Below, one piece after another: positions 21,246-32,436 of a stretch of 64,000 nucleotides of DNA; position 1 is the stretch's first letter, and every line of letters starts with the position of its first letter. The DNA is taken from assembly GCA_029204225.1 (NCBI GenBank), contig CM055108.1, positions 21,275,644 through 21,339,643 of the forward strand, written 5' to 3'. The position numbers and the translations under genes are program-made. The notes beneath the pieces are model-generated. The model did no database searches, was not told the DNA's origin, and saw nothing but the letters and a program-made list of their open reading frames with translations. This stretch comes from Diphasiastrum complanatum (lineage: Eukaryota; Streptophyta; Lycopodiopsida; Lycopodiales; Lycopodiaceae).

Positions 21246-22094
21246 TCTCTAGTTATAATATGCTTGATGCAAGCATGATGTGAAGAATTGCCAAAAATTG
21301 GCAAATCTAGCTTGATCAAAAACCAAGTAGAACTTTGTAAATATTATGTATAATTGGGTTCCACACATGTATGGCCAAAATGCCACATGGAAACCCACTC
21401 CTAATGTAGGTTAGGTCAAGTCAAGAGAGTTGGTCATGTCTATTTGGTGGTCATCCCTACATTATAGGACCTACACCTAAGTTTAAGATGAAGATTTGAC
21501 CAACTAGCTACCTAGCAAGCATAACTCTAGGATCTAGGCTAGGGTTTCATTTTAGGGCAAGAAGAGTGAGTTAACTTCCTTATTACATGCTGGAAATCCA
21601 CCTAACTTTAAGAAGGAAGTCAAATTTGCTATGTATTCCAAGCTCCCATAGTGAGAAGATAGAAAATTTTCGGAGCTCATTGGCAATCTCAAGCTAGTTC
21701 ACTATGTACATTGAGTTTTTGTGATCCAAATGAAACCAAATCAATTTCTACTTGTTTCTTAGGTTGAAGGTGTTAAAATTGAAAAACAATCCATATTGAT
21801 TTCTTGGCTTGCTACAAATCTTGTACCATGCAAGTATGTAGCTCATTAATGCAAAATGCCAAGTTTGGCCTACATCGAACTCGAGCTACATGGTTATGTA
21901 TTATCTAGTTTGATAAATGCAACTTGCATATAGTTTGTAGACATAGAATTAGCATGATTATGCTTGTAGAAACTCGTGGCAATTCACATGCATTAATTGT
22001 AAGTGATCCATAGTGACATGCAAGGCATGCACAAAGTTTTATGGACACATGCATGATGATTTGGACATTTCTAGTTAGAAATAATACACTTGTA
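21246..22094 (+). repeat. Probable left part of the 5' LTR of Copia G
   Basis: The right end of this stretch (tacacttgtaaaaag, 22,085-22,099) is the left flank of element B and matches the uninterrupted LTR copy at 29,044. How far left the LTR reaches cannot be determined because the other copy starts only at about 29,033. If all of it is LTR the repeat was about 1.3 kb. Confidence 0.45.
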
Positions 22095-22099
22095 AAAAG
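22095..22099. repeat. Left target-site duplication of element B (AAAAG)
   Basis: AAAAG here is repeated at 27,302-27,306. The paralogous empty site at 29,055-29,059 carries a single copy. Confidence 0.88.
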
Positions 22100-22354
22100 A
22101 GTTAAAAAAAACAGAGTTTAAACACCCGACCGGATCAATCACCACAGCACAACGTCAAGTGCAACAAGACAAGACAACAGAATCACACACATCAAACTGT
22201 ATATTCAACTAATAAGTAAGTACAACGATAAGTTGCTTAAAAAGCACTCAAGGGGCTCGTAAAACAAAGATGGAACGATAACTCTGGAACTAAGCACACC
22301 TGGAGCCGTCGAAATAAAAAAGCATTGTATAAGTCGATCATTGTTATTTTAACT
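22100..22354 (-). repeat. 3' LTR of element B
   Basis: Begins AGTTAAAAAAAACAGAG and ends GTTATTTTAACT on the plus strand. It aligns along its full length with 27,042-27,301 and with 47,736-47,988. Confidence 0.93.
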
Positions 22355-22368
22355 CTCTCTCTCTCAAT
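22355..22368 (-). promoter_or_regulatory. Polypurine tract of element B
   Basis: Minus strand ATTGAGAGAGAGAG immediately before the 3' LTR; in element C the same place reads ATTGAGGGAGAG. Confidence 0.8.
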
Positions 22369-22447
22369 GATCAACGTCTTTCTTTGTTTCAGAGTTTACT
22401 CTATTCATGGAACATACCTCCACGATAGTATTACAAGTAAAGGCTTT

Positions 22448-24426
22448 TTACATAACCAAATCTAAGCCAAGTTTGGCTCTAAAAGTCTCAAACTTTTCTT
22501 TACTTAAAGCTTTTGTAAATATATCAGCAACTTGTAATAACGTAGAACAATATACAATACTTATATGTTCAGATTGTAACTTCTCATGCACAAAGTGATA
22601 TTTCATCTCAATATGTTTTGTCCTTGCATGAAAGATAGGATTCTTAGCCAATTGTATTCCACTTTGACTGTCACAGAAAATAACAATAGGATTTACCTGC
22701 TTCATGCCAATCTCACATAACAACTTACGTAGCCAAATAGCTTCCTGGGTAGCAGAACTCAACGCTTTATATTCGGCTTCTGTAGAAGAAAGAAAAATAG
22801 TATCTTGCTTCTTGCTAGACCATGGAAACTACTACCAAAATTGAAGGTATAACCTGTTGTTGACTTTCTATCATCTATACTTCCTGCCCAATCAGCGTCA
22901 ACATAACCCTATAATTTAGGTAAAACACTTTGTCTTTTGTAGATTAGGCCAAGGTTAGGTGTACCTTTCACATATCTCAAAATCCTTTTTGCAGCTTTCC
23001 AATGGTCCATAGTGGGTGATGACATGAATTGGCTAATCAAACTTACAGCATAGCAGATATCAGGACGTGTAGTCGTAAGATATATCAAACTCCCAACTAG
23101 CTGACGAAATAGAGTAGCGTCAACATGTGCACTATCATTAATACAAGATAATTTCTTACCAGCTTCGCAAGGGGTGATGGAAGGTTTGCACTCTGTCATG
23201 TGAAATCTCTCCAATATTTCACCCACATACTTGTTTTGGCATAACCTGGTATCACTGCTAGTTTGCCATACTTCGACACCCAAGAAATAGTGCATAAGAT
23301 CTAAATCTGTCATCTCAAACTGCTTGCATAAGTTGGCTTTCATAGAACGAATGAGGTTCTCATCATTGCTCGTGATAATGATATCATCAACGTAAAGTAC
23401 AATCAAGGCAATGTTGTCATCATTTATAAGAACATAAAGATTTGGATCTGAATTTGTTCTTACAAACCCATGAGAAAAAAAATAATTGTCAATGCGTCCA
23501 TACCATGCGCGTGGCGCTTGCTTAAGGTCATAAAGTGCTTTGCATAGTTTACATACCTTCTGTTCTTGCCCTTTTGCCATGAAGCCTTGTAGTTGGACCA
23601 TGTAAACTTCTTCCTCTAAGTCACCATTCAAAAATGCGGACTTCACATCCATTTGATGGATCTTCCACCCAAAATGAGATGCTAAGGCAATGATAAGACG
23701 TAGCATAGTCCATTTAGCCACTGGAGCAAATGTCTCTTCATAGTCAATTCTTTTGCTTTGCTCATAACCCTTCACTACTAGGCGTGCCTTATGCTTTGCT
23801 ATCGTGCCATCCGCATGAAACTTTGTTCTAAACACCCATTTGTTGTCAATGGGTTTCTTTCCAAGTGGTAGATCAACCAACTCCCATGTATCATGCCTTT
23901 GGATAGATTCTATCTCCTCTTCTATTGCCCTTTGCCATTCTTTGTGATCTTTTGTCTCATCAAAGGTTGATGGCTCTCGACACTTCAAAATGTCACTCAT
24001 TAGGGCATAGTTCACATGATAACGATCAGGAGACTTCCTTTCCCTCGTTAATCTTCTCACTTCTCCTTGTGTACTAGATCCTGGTTGATTTAGCTTTGCG
24101 TCCTTCATGATCTTTTCATACCATTTTGGTATCTTAGATTCAGGTGATACACTACATGGAGAGTATATATCCCAAGGAGTGTCTAAGTAATGTCTCTTAC
24201 TTCCAACTGGTTTCACCTTTATTGCTCCTATTGGCAAGTACCTCCCTCTAGGCTCTTGAATAGGTGGAGTCCTTTCATATTCGCCCTCTCGACTCTCATC
24301 TTCACGAGCATCATTTTGTGGAGCGTCTTCTTCATTTTCTTCCTCCAAAATTGTGGGAAGTCTTTTGATGCTTTCACCACTTGCATGGTCTTCATCTTCA
24401 TACCTATGCATTTCATCAAAGATCAC
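22448..24426 (-). pseudogene. RT and RNase H of element B
   Basis: From 24,426 the frame runs 505 codons: an integrase-RT linker rich in acid residues, the RT start (WELVDLPLGKKPIDNKWVFR), motif A (IHQMDVKSAFLNGDLEEEVY), YVDD in VLYVDDIIITSND, and the connection domain (LFRQLVGSLIYLTTTRPDIC). It ends in a TAA at 22,909. RNase H continues after a disrupted stretch at 22,763-22,908 as a second frame (SATQEAIWLRKLLCEIGMKQ, FCDSQSGIQLAKN, ARTKHIEMKYHFV, VADIFTKALSKEKFETF). The RT catalytic residues are all visible; RNase H is split. Confidence 0.9.
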
Positions 24427-24429
24427 ATC

Positions 24430-25074
24430 CTAACTAATGTGAATTTTGTTCATTACAGGATCAAAACACCTGTATGCCTTCGTCCTCTCATCATAACCAA
24501 CAAAGATACATCTGATTGCTTTGACATCAAGTTTCTTTCGCTCCTCCTTTGGCACATGTACATAGGCCTTACATCTGATCACACGAAACTTGTCAATTTT
24601 TGGCTTTATTCCTGTAAATGCTTCTTTGGAAGTCACATTTGGAACTGCAGCTGTAGGGCTCATGTTTTGCAAGAACGTTGTTGCACTACACGCTTTCGAC
24701 CAAAGTGAATCGGTAAAGCCCATTTGCTTCATCATGGAGCGTTCACTCTCCATAAAAGGGTTTTTTTTTTATTTAGCTACACCATTACTATGCAACGTGT
24801 GTGATTGTGTGAATTGTCTTTTAATGCCATGTTCTTTGCAAAAGTCCTCAAAATCATCAGATTTATATTTGCCCCCTCTATCAGATCTTAGCACATTGAT
24901 GCGTGCATCCAGTTGGTTCTCTACCAAAGTCTTGAAGTCCTTGAAGCGAGTAAAAGCGTCAGATTTCTTCTTCAAGAAATAAATCCATGTCCTCCTAGAG
25001 TAATCATCTATGAAAGTCATAAAATAATATGCTTTTTCTTGAATGTCTCCTTGTAATGCTTTCCCATGATGCAT
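24430..25074 (-). pseudogene. Integrase of element B, catalytically dead
   Basis: Core sequence YYFMTFIDDYSRRTWIYFLK, LRSDRGGKYKSDDF and QFTQSHTLHSNGVAK, then after two stops SMMKQMGFTDSLWSKA and the C-terminal RVIRCKAYVHVPKEE. Compared with element C, B lacks the segment that carries LELIHSDLCGP and so the first catalytic Asp, has GGKY for GGEY, and has stops where C reads VAERKN, losing the catalytic Glu. All three of these differences are relative to a close relative in the same window. Confidence 0.88.
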
Positions 25075-25634
25075 CCTTCACATATTATATGATGATCATC
25101 CTGCAATGCCGATAACCCTATTACCATCTTCAGTTTCACCATCAATCTCAAGCTCCCATAGTTCAAATGACCAAGTCTTCTAAGCCACAACTCAGATTGA
25201 GATGTTGTTGAGATAGCCAAACCATATTCTCCTGGTTTTGTAGCATCCAATTTATAAAGGCCACTGTTACTATCTCTATAACCCTTCGCCACCACTTTAT
25301 GGTCATGGTTCATATCCCTCATGAGGCATCCATCCTTGACAAATTCAACCTTAAGATGTTGATTTGCCTTTACACCAACAGAAAGCAAACTCTTTTTGAG
25401 TCCAAGAACATAAAGCACATTAGGGATGTTCTTAATTTTACCATCAGAAAACTGTATAGGTACATTGCCAACACCCTGTATTTGGCATTCCTCCCCATTG
25501 GCTTGAGTGACCTTATCCCCATCATGGATTGGTGAGAATTTCTCAAACCAATCATGTTTTCCGGTCATATGTCTTGTGGCGCCTGAATCTATGAACCATC
25601 TGGCACCATCATCAATTTGGGATGCCAATGCCAA
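25017..25634 (-). pseudogene. Protease and GAG-pre-integrase of element B
   Basis: The frame opens MALASQIDDGARWFIDSGAT with the protease DSGAT, continues through a normal protease fold (GVGNVPIQFSDGKIKNIPNV) and the pre-integrase zinc motif (LRRLGHLNYGSL ... CEGCIMGK). It leaves frame at 25,050 where about 100 bp present in element C are missing. Confidence 0.87.
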
Positions 25635-26208
25635 TGAGAAGACACTTGTCTCGTCATCTTCTCCATCATCTTCGGCAATGTTGCCTTGTTGAGTTACCTT
25701 TCCCGCCTTTATGTCCGCTTTCTTCTTGTAACACTCGCGTGTCCAATGACCCGGTTTGTGGCAATAGCAAAATTTGCCTTTTTTCTTCTTTTTTCCTTTT
25801 GATGACGACTCTCCCTCGTCATCATCATCCTTGGATTTCTTAGGAATCCTTTATCCTTGTGAAGAAAGATGCCATTGATTCACTTTCTTCCATCCTTACT
25901 ATGTTCAATCTTGACTTCAAGAACATGGCCCGAGCTGGATTGCAAGTTTGAAATTGCATTCTAAGAGCTTCCCAAGCTCCCCTATCCATCGTGGCATCAC
26001 TTATATGAGCTCTCTGCGCCTTTTTATCAAAGGCCCTCATATCACTTGGAGTGGTATTTGGTTGAATTTCAATACCTGCCACAATCTCCCATAACTCTTT
26101 CTCCATCAAAATGCCCTTCATTTTGAATTTCCGGATGTTGTAGTTAGAAGCCCCATTAAGTTTGCTTGCATCGCCCAAAATTGTCTCATTGATGTTTGCC
26201 ATCTCCAA
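25635..26208 (-). pseudogene. gag of element B
   Basis: ATG at 26,208; MEMANINETILGDASKLNGA then FKMKGILMEKELWEIVAG is a Copia gag N-terminus, with Arg for the usual Trp in NIRKFKM. The UBN2 part ends early (SMASFFTRIKDS) and jumps to the acidic linker and zinc knuckle CYCHKPGHWTREC at about 25,730-25,770, so the second half of the capsid region is deleted. Confidence 0.86.
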
Positions 26209-27029
26209 ACTGCTTGAAAATTTTTAATGAAAAGAAGGCCTATTTTGCCTTTCAATTCTTCAAGACCATTTCAAAGCCCATCTAAGGGTTATATCCAATC
26301 TTGCGGCACCCAGTCACTCTCCCTCTTGCAATCTCTACCGTGGATGTAAACTCCACGAGATCTAACGGATACTACGGCTTCTGTGCAACGATCCCCACAC
26401 TTGTCTCCGCGAGCCCCTTCCAGACGCTGTGGGTCTCTCCTCCTCACAGCACGCGACGATCCTCTCTCTTTCTAGCGATGGTAGCTCCACACCCTCCCAC
26501 AAGCCTTAAAAAAAAATGTTTGCATCACTCCAGCTTGCTGGCTGATCCTCGGCCGCCCACGGCCTCTCCACACATCCTCAACAGTTGCAGGGCGCCCACT
26601 CCTAGCTCTTCACAACTTCAAAAACGAATTTGTGTTGAGAGAGAACTGCATTTTTCCTACTTGAAACCCTAGCTGTCAAAGAAGAAGATGTTCTTGGGCT
26701 TTATCTGCTCTTCTTGAGAGTCTATCTAAGCAGCTACCTATCCCTCTGAGGTCGCCCTACAACAAGCAATATTATGCTCCAAACCGCTCTTCAAACGGTG
26801 TTCGATTGGATTAAAACCAATCACAAACGCCAAGCAACCCTTCAGAAGGATTTCCGGCTTCACTTTTTGCTTGCCCTCTGATTCAGCTGACAACCCCTTG
26901 CCTTTGAATCTTCTTACACTTTGAGCTATTCCACAAATCTTCACATACTCGATTTTGTGCTTCCTAGTCAACAAACCGTCGTGAATTCGTAGCTCTCTGA
27001 TCTTGTCCGGTGATTCAAGCCACAAAGGG
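26209..27029 (-). other. Leader of element B
   Basis: An 820-bp 5' leader between PBS and gag. CpG-richer than the pol region (around 26,330-26,600). An open frame on the plus strand at 26,301-26,672 is on the antisense strand and has no recognisable motif. Confidence 0.6.
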
Positions 27030-27041
27030 GCTTTGATACCA
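27030..27041 (-). promoter_or_regulatory. Primer-binding site of element B
   Basis: Minus strand TGGTATCAAAGCCCC directly following the LTR end CTTAACT. Confidence 0.85.
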
Positions 27042-27301
27042 AGTTAAGAAAAACACAGTTTAAACACCCGACTGGATCAATTACCACAACACAACATCAA
27101 GTGCAACAAGACAAGACAAGACAACAGAATTACTCACATCAAACTGTATATTCAACTAATAAGTAAGTACAAAGTTAAGTTGCTTAAAAAGCGCTCAAGG
27201 GGCTCGTAAAAGAAAGATAGCCCGATAACTCTAGAACTAAGCACACGTGGTGTCGTCAAAGTAAGAAAGCACTATATAAGTCGATCATTGCTATTTTAAC
27301 T
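27042..27301 (-). repeat. 5' LTR of element B
   Basis: Begins AGTTAAGAAAAACACAG next to the PBS and ends GCTATTTTAACT at the duplication AAAAG. Confidence 0.93.
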
Positions 27302-27748
27302 AAAAGTTGGTAGAATTTCATGCATGACAAGTGACAAATGTCACATAGACTCTAGATGTCATTTTGGAATGGATGGATGTGGTTCTACCTCGAGCTACCT
27401 CAAACTCCATAAATGTGTGTAGCTCTCCACACAATCAATGATGAGGAACCAAAGTTTTGTAGCTATCTCATGCCATTTTGGATCTAAACTAATATTTCTT
27501 GTTATCTCTCTAGCTTTCTCTCTAACTCGTGTTGAGGCTAATGCTCATACACTAAAATCTTGTACTTTTATTCATACTTTGATTCATTGCTATTATATTC
27601 TGTTGATTAGCATGCTAGATTGTGAATTAGCCATTTCTTCTGAACTAAATCTTGTTGATCAATCTAGAATCAGGTTATAGTGCCAATCACAAAGCTTAAT
27701 TAAGATCAACCACTCTTGTGGACATTCTCCACACGTGTGAATTCTGGA
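27302..27748 (+). repeat. Right part of the 5' LTR of Copia G
   Basis: Starts with the second AAAAG and continues ttggtagaatttcatgcatg. It matches 29,055-29,503 over about 440 bp with few differences. It ends at ...TTTTCTCA immediately before TGTATCAGAGCC, a near-perfect PBS (27,749-27,760), which fixes this LTR boundary. Confidence 0.87.
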
Positions 27749-28509
27749 AATTTTCTCATGTATCAGAGCCTAAGCTTTGCATGCTAACAACTCTGATTGT
27801 ACAAGAAACTGAGAGCTAAATCAAGCAAAAAAACAGTTTTGCACTTTTTCTAAACTTTCTCTGAAGTGTATTTGGATCAAATCGGACTTATACTGAATTT
27901 TTAGACCTGAATTGAGGTAGTACGGAATTCTGGAATTCCGCACATGTGAAAATCAGAGATTTTTAGTCCCTTTGTTCTCCTTACTTATAGATCCAAAGAT
28001 AGCAGTCTTATAGCTTGATGGAAAGCATTTGATCTGTACTTTTCATAGAAATTAAAATCAAATCAATCTGATGTGTCTAGCAAGAGTTATAAGCTCTTAA
28101 AGAGGATAGGGATAGGTCCGAAATTCAAGTGACAACATTTTGATTTGATTCAATTGTACATTGTTTTGAGCATCCAATACAAGAAACTGTAGATCAAGAC
28201 TGAGTTTGAAGTATTTGAACACCCTTTGAGCCTTCTGAGTGTCAATAGTGTTTTCTTTTAAAGCATTTCACACGTGCCAAAAGTAGGATTCAAACCAGCC
28301 AAAGTGTCTCAAACCACTTTTTGTGTCTGATCTAGATAACTTGTCTTGTGGAATATTTGAGATTCATCTCAAATATAGTTGCAAGTGTTTCACATAGGAA
28401 GGTAGTTTAACCTTGAAAATATCTATAGTGAAAGAGAGCAACAACTCTAAGTCTGATAGGAACAAGCTCAAACATATCACAATCCAATAACTAAGAAGTC
28501 TTCATTATA
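27749..28509 (+). other. PBS and leader of Copia G
   Basis: PBS TGTATCAGAGCC (one G fewer than TGGTATCAGAGCC), then about 750 bp of leader with no coding homology. Confidence 0.65.
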
Positions 28510-29043
28510 ATGGCATCTCAGGGAAAATATCTTCTAGAAGCCAGTGAAAGACTAAACACTTCTAATTACTCAATTTGGTAGTTAAAAATGGAGTCTGTTT
28601 TGATACTCCAGGATGTTATGGATACTGTGCTTGGTGTTGAGGAGGAGCCTCAAGCACAGGTTGAAATTCCTAAATATAAGAAGAGAGCTAGAATGGCTCT
28701 ACATTTCATTAAGATGAATGTATCTAATGAAATTTTGAGAGAGATAGGATCTTGCACTACAGCCAAAGAAGCTTGGGATGCACTAAAGACCATCTATGAA
28801 GCAAAGAATACTTTTAGAATACTCACTCTTAGGAATCAGATTTTCCAAAGTTTCCAAAGAAGTGAAGAGAGTGCATCTAACTATGTTCTGAGAGTTAAAG
28901 ATTCACATAGAGAGCTTTCCCGTGTTGGTGTTACCATTAACCAAGTTGAGCTAGTTCAAGTCATACTGAACAGCTTGAGAGATGACTATGATAATCTTGT
29001 TCAGTCTTTTGCTATTAAGGAGGAGTTACCTAATCTAGAAATA
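28510..29043 (+). pseudogene. Copia G gag, truncated
   Basis: ATG at 28,510: MASQGKYLLEASERLNTSNY then SIW, an in-frame TAG, and LKMESVLILQDVMDTVLG. The UBN2 core is well preserved (FIKMNVSNEILREIGSCTTA, ILTLRNQIFQSFQRSEES, VQVILNSLRDDYDNLVQSFA). At KEELPNLEI it passes into LTR sequence and stops. It belongs to the same gag family as 0-1.3 kb and 34.6 kb, and only one stop separates it from an open frame. Confidence 0.88.
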
Positions 29044-29503
29044 GTACACTTGTAAAAAGTTGGTAGAATTTCATGCATGACAAGTGACAAATGTCACATA
29101 GACTCTAGATGTCACTTTAGATGTCATTTTGGAATGGATGGATGTGGTTCTACCTCGAGCTACCTCAAACTCCATAAATATGTGTAGCTCTCCAGACAAT
29201 CAATGATGAAGACCCAAAGTTTTGTAGCTATCTCATGCCATTTTGGATCTAAACTAATATTGCTTGTTATCTCTCTATCTTTCTCTCTAACTTGTGTTGA
29301 GGCTAATGCTCATACACTGAAATCTTGTACTTTTATTCATACTTTGATTCATTGCTATTATATTCTATTGATCAGCATGCTAGATTGTGAATTAGCCATT
29401 TCTTCTGAACTAGATTTTGTTGATCAATCTAGAATCAGGTTATAGTGCCAATCATAAAGCTTAATTAAGATCAATCACTCTTATGGACATTCCCCACATG
29501 TGT
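29033..29503 (+). repeat. Partial 3' LTR of Copia G with the empty target site of element B
   Basis: From tagaaatagtacacttgtaaaaagttgg onward it matches the flanks of element B joined together, then 27,307-27,730. It is truncated at both ends: it begins in the middle of the LTR, fused to gag, and stops about 20 bp before the 5' LTR end. A 19-bp duplication (tagatgtca-type) distinguishes it at about 29,105. Confidence 0.87.
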
Positions 29504-29769
29504 GACAGACGGCCGTACTAAAGGCTATAGTACACACGTGTGGGCTCGTATCTCAAAGTTGATCAATGCTTGTTGTTTGTCAAATTGCCAATCTAGATCA
29601 ACTTTTTTGTGTCTAGTTTTTTGATAGATTGTTAAGCAAGCATCCAATCACTCTTGTGGATCTTTTGTAGATCCATTTATGGTTCTAAAGTACAATACTT
29701 TCACACATGATAAACACAATTCTTTTCCAACTGCAAATCACTTGGCTATCACTATAGATAAGAATCTTG
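29504..29769. other. Unassigned spacer
   Basis: Between the truncated LTR of G and Gypsy RT. No feature recognised. Confidence 0.4.
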
Positions 29770-31985
29770 TTGTGTTTATGAGATTGAGCATACCAAGTGG
29801 GTCTCACCAATTGTCGTCGTTCCAAAGAAAAACGGCAAGATGAGAACTTGTGTGAACCTGAAGGCTTTGAATAAAGTAACACAAAAATATCACTCTCCAT
29901 TGCCTTTTACAAAAAGCATATTGGATTGCCTTGCTGGAGCGGAAGCTTATAGTTTTTTGGATGGATTCAGTTGTTATAATCAAGTTCAAATTGCACTTGC
30001 AGATTAACATAGACAACTTTTGCAACAGAATGGGGAACCTATGCTTATAAAGTTATGTCGTGTGGACTGGATCGCCATGGACCTGTCAAAGATAGGGATC
30101 ATTATTGATCTGCCACTGCCAGGAACGATCCATGGAGTCTACATTTTCATGGGTCATGCTAACTACTACCAAATCTTCATTTTAGACTTTGCGGAGTTAG
30201 CACGACCAATCTACAAACTCACAACGGAACCACATTGGACAGAGAGAGCCCTGCACACTTTCCAGAAGCTCAAAGATGCATTGGTCTTAGCACCAATATT
30301 ACGGCCACCCAATTGGTGCATAAAGTTTCATGTGCATATGGATGCATCGAAGTATGCAGTGGGAGCTGTCTTAACCCAGCCAGGAGAACACAAAAAAGAT
30401 TTTCCAATCCGATTTGCAAGCCAACAACTCAGTGACTCCGAGATAAATTATTCAACGACAGAACGAGAGGCACTGGTTATGATATACGCGGTTAAGAAGT
30501 TTCGGCATTATTTGATGGCCACACATTTTGTTTTTTATACGGACCATCAACCCTTGCTGTATATTGTTAATAAGACTTGCAACATAGGAAAACTTTTGTT
30601 GTTGGAGTTTGATTTTTGGATAGGGGTTTGCAAGGGGAAAAGAAATTATATGGTGGAACATGTGTCGCAAATCAAGGAGAAGGATACTGCAGTCTTACCT
30701 GATGATGAGCTATCTGACACTATCTTATTTCATATTGACACTGTACCTGAATGGGCCACATTTATAGTTGAATATTTAATGGGGGGCCAACCGGATAAAT
30801 CTTTACTCAAGGTGGAACAGCGGAAACTGATTCTAAAAGCTAGACCTTATCAGCTGATTGCCGGCCAATTATATCAAAGAGGACCAGACAGTATTCTTCA
30901 GAGATGTATTCTTCCACACGAGGCCACCCAAATTATCTCAATTTTGCATGAAGGCATGGGTGGTGGTCATTTTGCATCCGACATTACAGTTCAAAAAATC
31001 TTGTAATCAGGATGCTGGTGGCCAACGATGCAAGGATACAAATGAACACTTGAAGAAGTGCGATGTGTGCCAAAGAGCGAGGAGGCCGAACTATGATCTT
31101 TTACATCCAGTACTAGCTCAAGCACCATTTGAGAAGTGGAGATTGAACTATATTGGTCCAATTCATCCTACAACAAGAAGTTTGCAAGCCCAATATATTA
31201 TCATGGCAACCGATTACCTCACCAAGTGGGTCGAAGCCAAGGTAGTGTGAACAGTTGATGCCCGAGCAACTGCCAAGTTCTTGTATGAAAATATCATTGT
31301 GCGATTTGGATGTCTGGTGGAGATAGTCAACGATCACGAAAGCCATTTCTTCAATGAAACCATCAAGGTCCTATTGGAGGAATTCTTCGTGATCCACAGA
31401 TTCAGCACACCTTATTACTCTCGTGCTAATGGACAGGCAGAATCATCCAATAAGATCATGTGTAGCGTAATCACAAAAATAGTTGAAGCTAGCAGATTTG
31501 ATTGGGAGCACAAGTTACATGCTGATCTGTGGGCATTTAGAACAGCTTACAAAGGAAGCACTGATCACACTCCATTCCAGTTGGTCTATGGTAAGAGGAT
31601 GCGGTAATGCCAGTAGAGTTTTTGGTCCCTTCATTAAGAATTGCCACAAGGCAATGCCTTGATTAATCCAAATCTCTAAAATTACGCCATGAAGCACTGC
31701 ATAAACTTTGTGAGACACGCTTACTAGTTGTGCATGCATTGGCAGCAGAGAAGAAATGACGCAAAGCATGGCATGATCATCGTCTGCACAAGAAAGATCT
31801 TCGATCTGGAGATCTGGTCCTAATGTATAAAACCAAGGTGATCAAAGAAAAGTTGAAGTTCATAGGTGAGGGCCCGTTCCGAGTATAGGAGATCCTCAGC
31901 CATGGAGCCGTGAACCTCGAGTAGTTAGATGGGGGGATGCCATTCGACATGCCCATCAATGGTAGTCGGTTGCACAAGTATTGGC
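29770..31985 (+). pseudogene. Gypsy pol: RT start, RNase H and integrase, RT palm deleted
   Basis: Begins at the RT N-terminus (KWVSPIVVVPKKNGKMRTCV, LDGFSCYNQVQIA) and runs to the first part of the palm at about 30,060. It then jumps to the RT thumb (FMGHANYYQIFILDFAELAR), so the MPFGL and YxDD region is missing. RNase H is open for about 300 codons (VHMDASKYAVGAVLTQPGE, STTEREALVMIYAVKKFRHY, FYTDHQPLLYI). Integrase follows after a TAA at 31,004, with CDVCQRAR, LNYIGPI, VNDHESHFFNE and GQAESSNK marking HHCC, D, D and E. A stop lies at 31,248. The C-terminal PINGSRLHKYW at about 31,975 ends pol. It is unrelated to the chromodomain copy at 20.3 kb at its C-terminus. Confidence 0.88.
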
Positions 31986-32436
31986 CACCACAGTGAAGCA
32001 GATCAAGGCAAAAAGTACATCTTCAAGGTCATCACAGCCAGATCTAGGAAAATCTAGTCAAATCAAGCCCGATCCATCAAGATCTAGTAAGATCTGATAA
32101 GATCCAACAGCATTCGACAAGATCCAAGTGAGATATAGATCCAAATAGGATCAACAAAAAAATAGATCATTAGATTACATCGATTAGTCTCCATTCTTGC
32201 AAATCGAAGACATCGATCTCAAGAAAACGTAGCAAAAGACATCTTTTTCACTTTTGCCTTTTCGCCTTTCTCCATTTCCTTCGCTAACAATGTGTAACAT
32301 TCATCTACCAACATGACTTTCTCTACTTCTACTGACAAAACCGACACAAAGTAGGTTATCACACGAGAGGTGCCTTCTGCCACCCAAATCTGGGCCCTGC
32401 CGTCTGATGCCTTGATTAAACCTTGACTTTAGGCTG
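31986..32436. other. Stretch with repeated AGATC words
   Basis: Between 32,035 and 32,165 the words agatct, gatcca and gatctagtaagatc recur many times in a loose array. Otherwise unassigned, possibly 3' untranslated or LTR sequence of the preceding Gypsy element. Confidence 0.45.

Larger units (their letters stand above)
22100..27301 (-). mobile_element. Copia element B, complete with both LTRs
   Basis: A 5.2-kb minus-strand Copia element bounded by 255- and 260-bp LTRs and a 5-bp duplication AAAAG. Transcript order is 5' LTR, PBS, leader, gag, protease, integrase, RT, RNase H, PPT, 3' LTR. Its outer ends are AGTTAA and TTAACT rather than TG and CA. It lies within the 5' LTR of Copia G. The two LTRs differ at roughly a tenth of positions by eye, so it is not young, and gag, integrase and RNase H all carry damage. 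Confidence 0.92.

Noticed and set aside
24190-24708. 172-codon plus-strand frames at 24,190 and at 49,743 that look conserved with each other
   Set aside because: Both are antisense to the integrase-RT region of elements B and C; the similarity simply reflects the similarity of those elements.
27438-27680. 80-codon frame with a hydrophobic N-terminus like a signal peptide, repeated at 29,203-29,445
   Set aside because: Both lie inside copies of the G LTR and differ by a few bases; LTRs rarely encode proteins, and the second copy exists only because it is an LTR. A real small ORF is possible but not supported.
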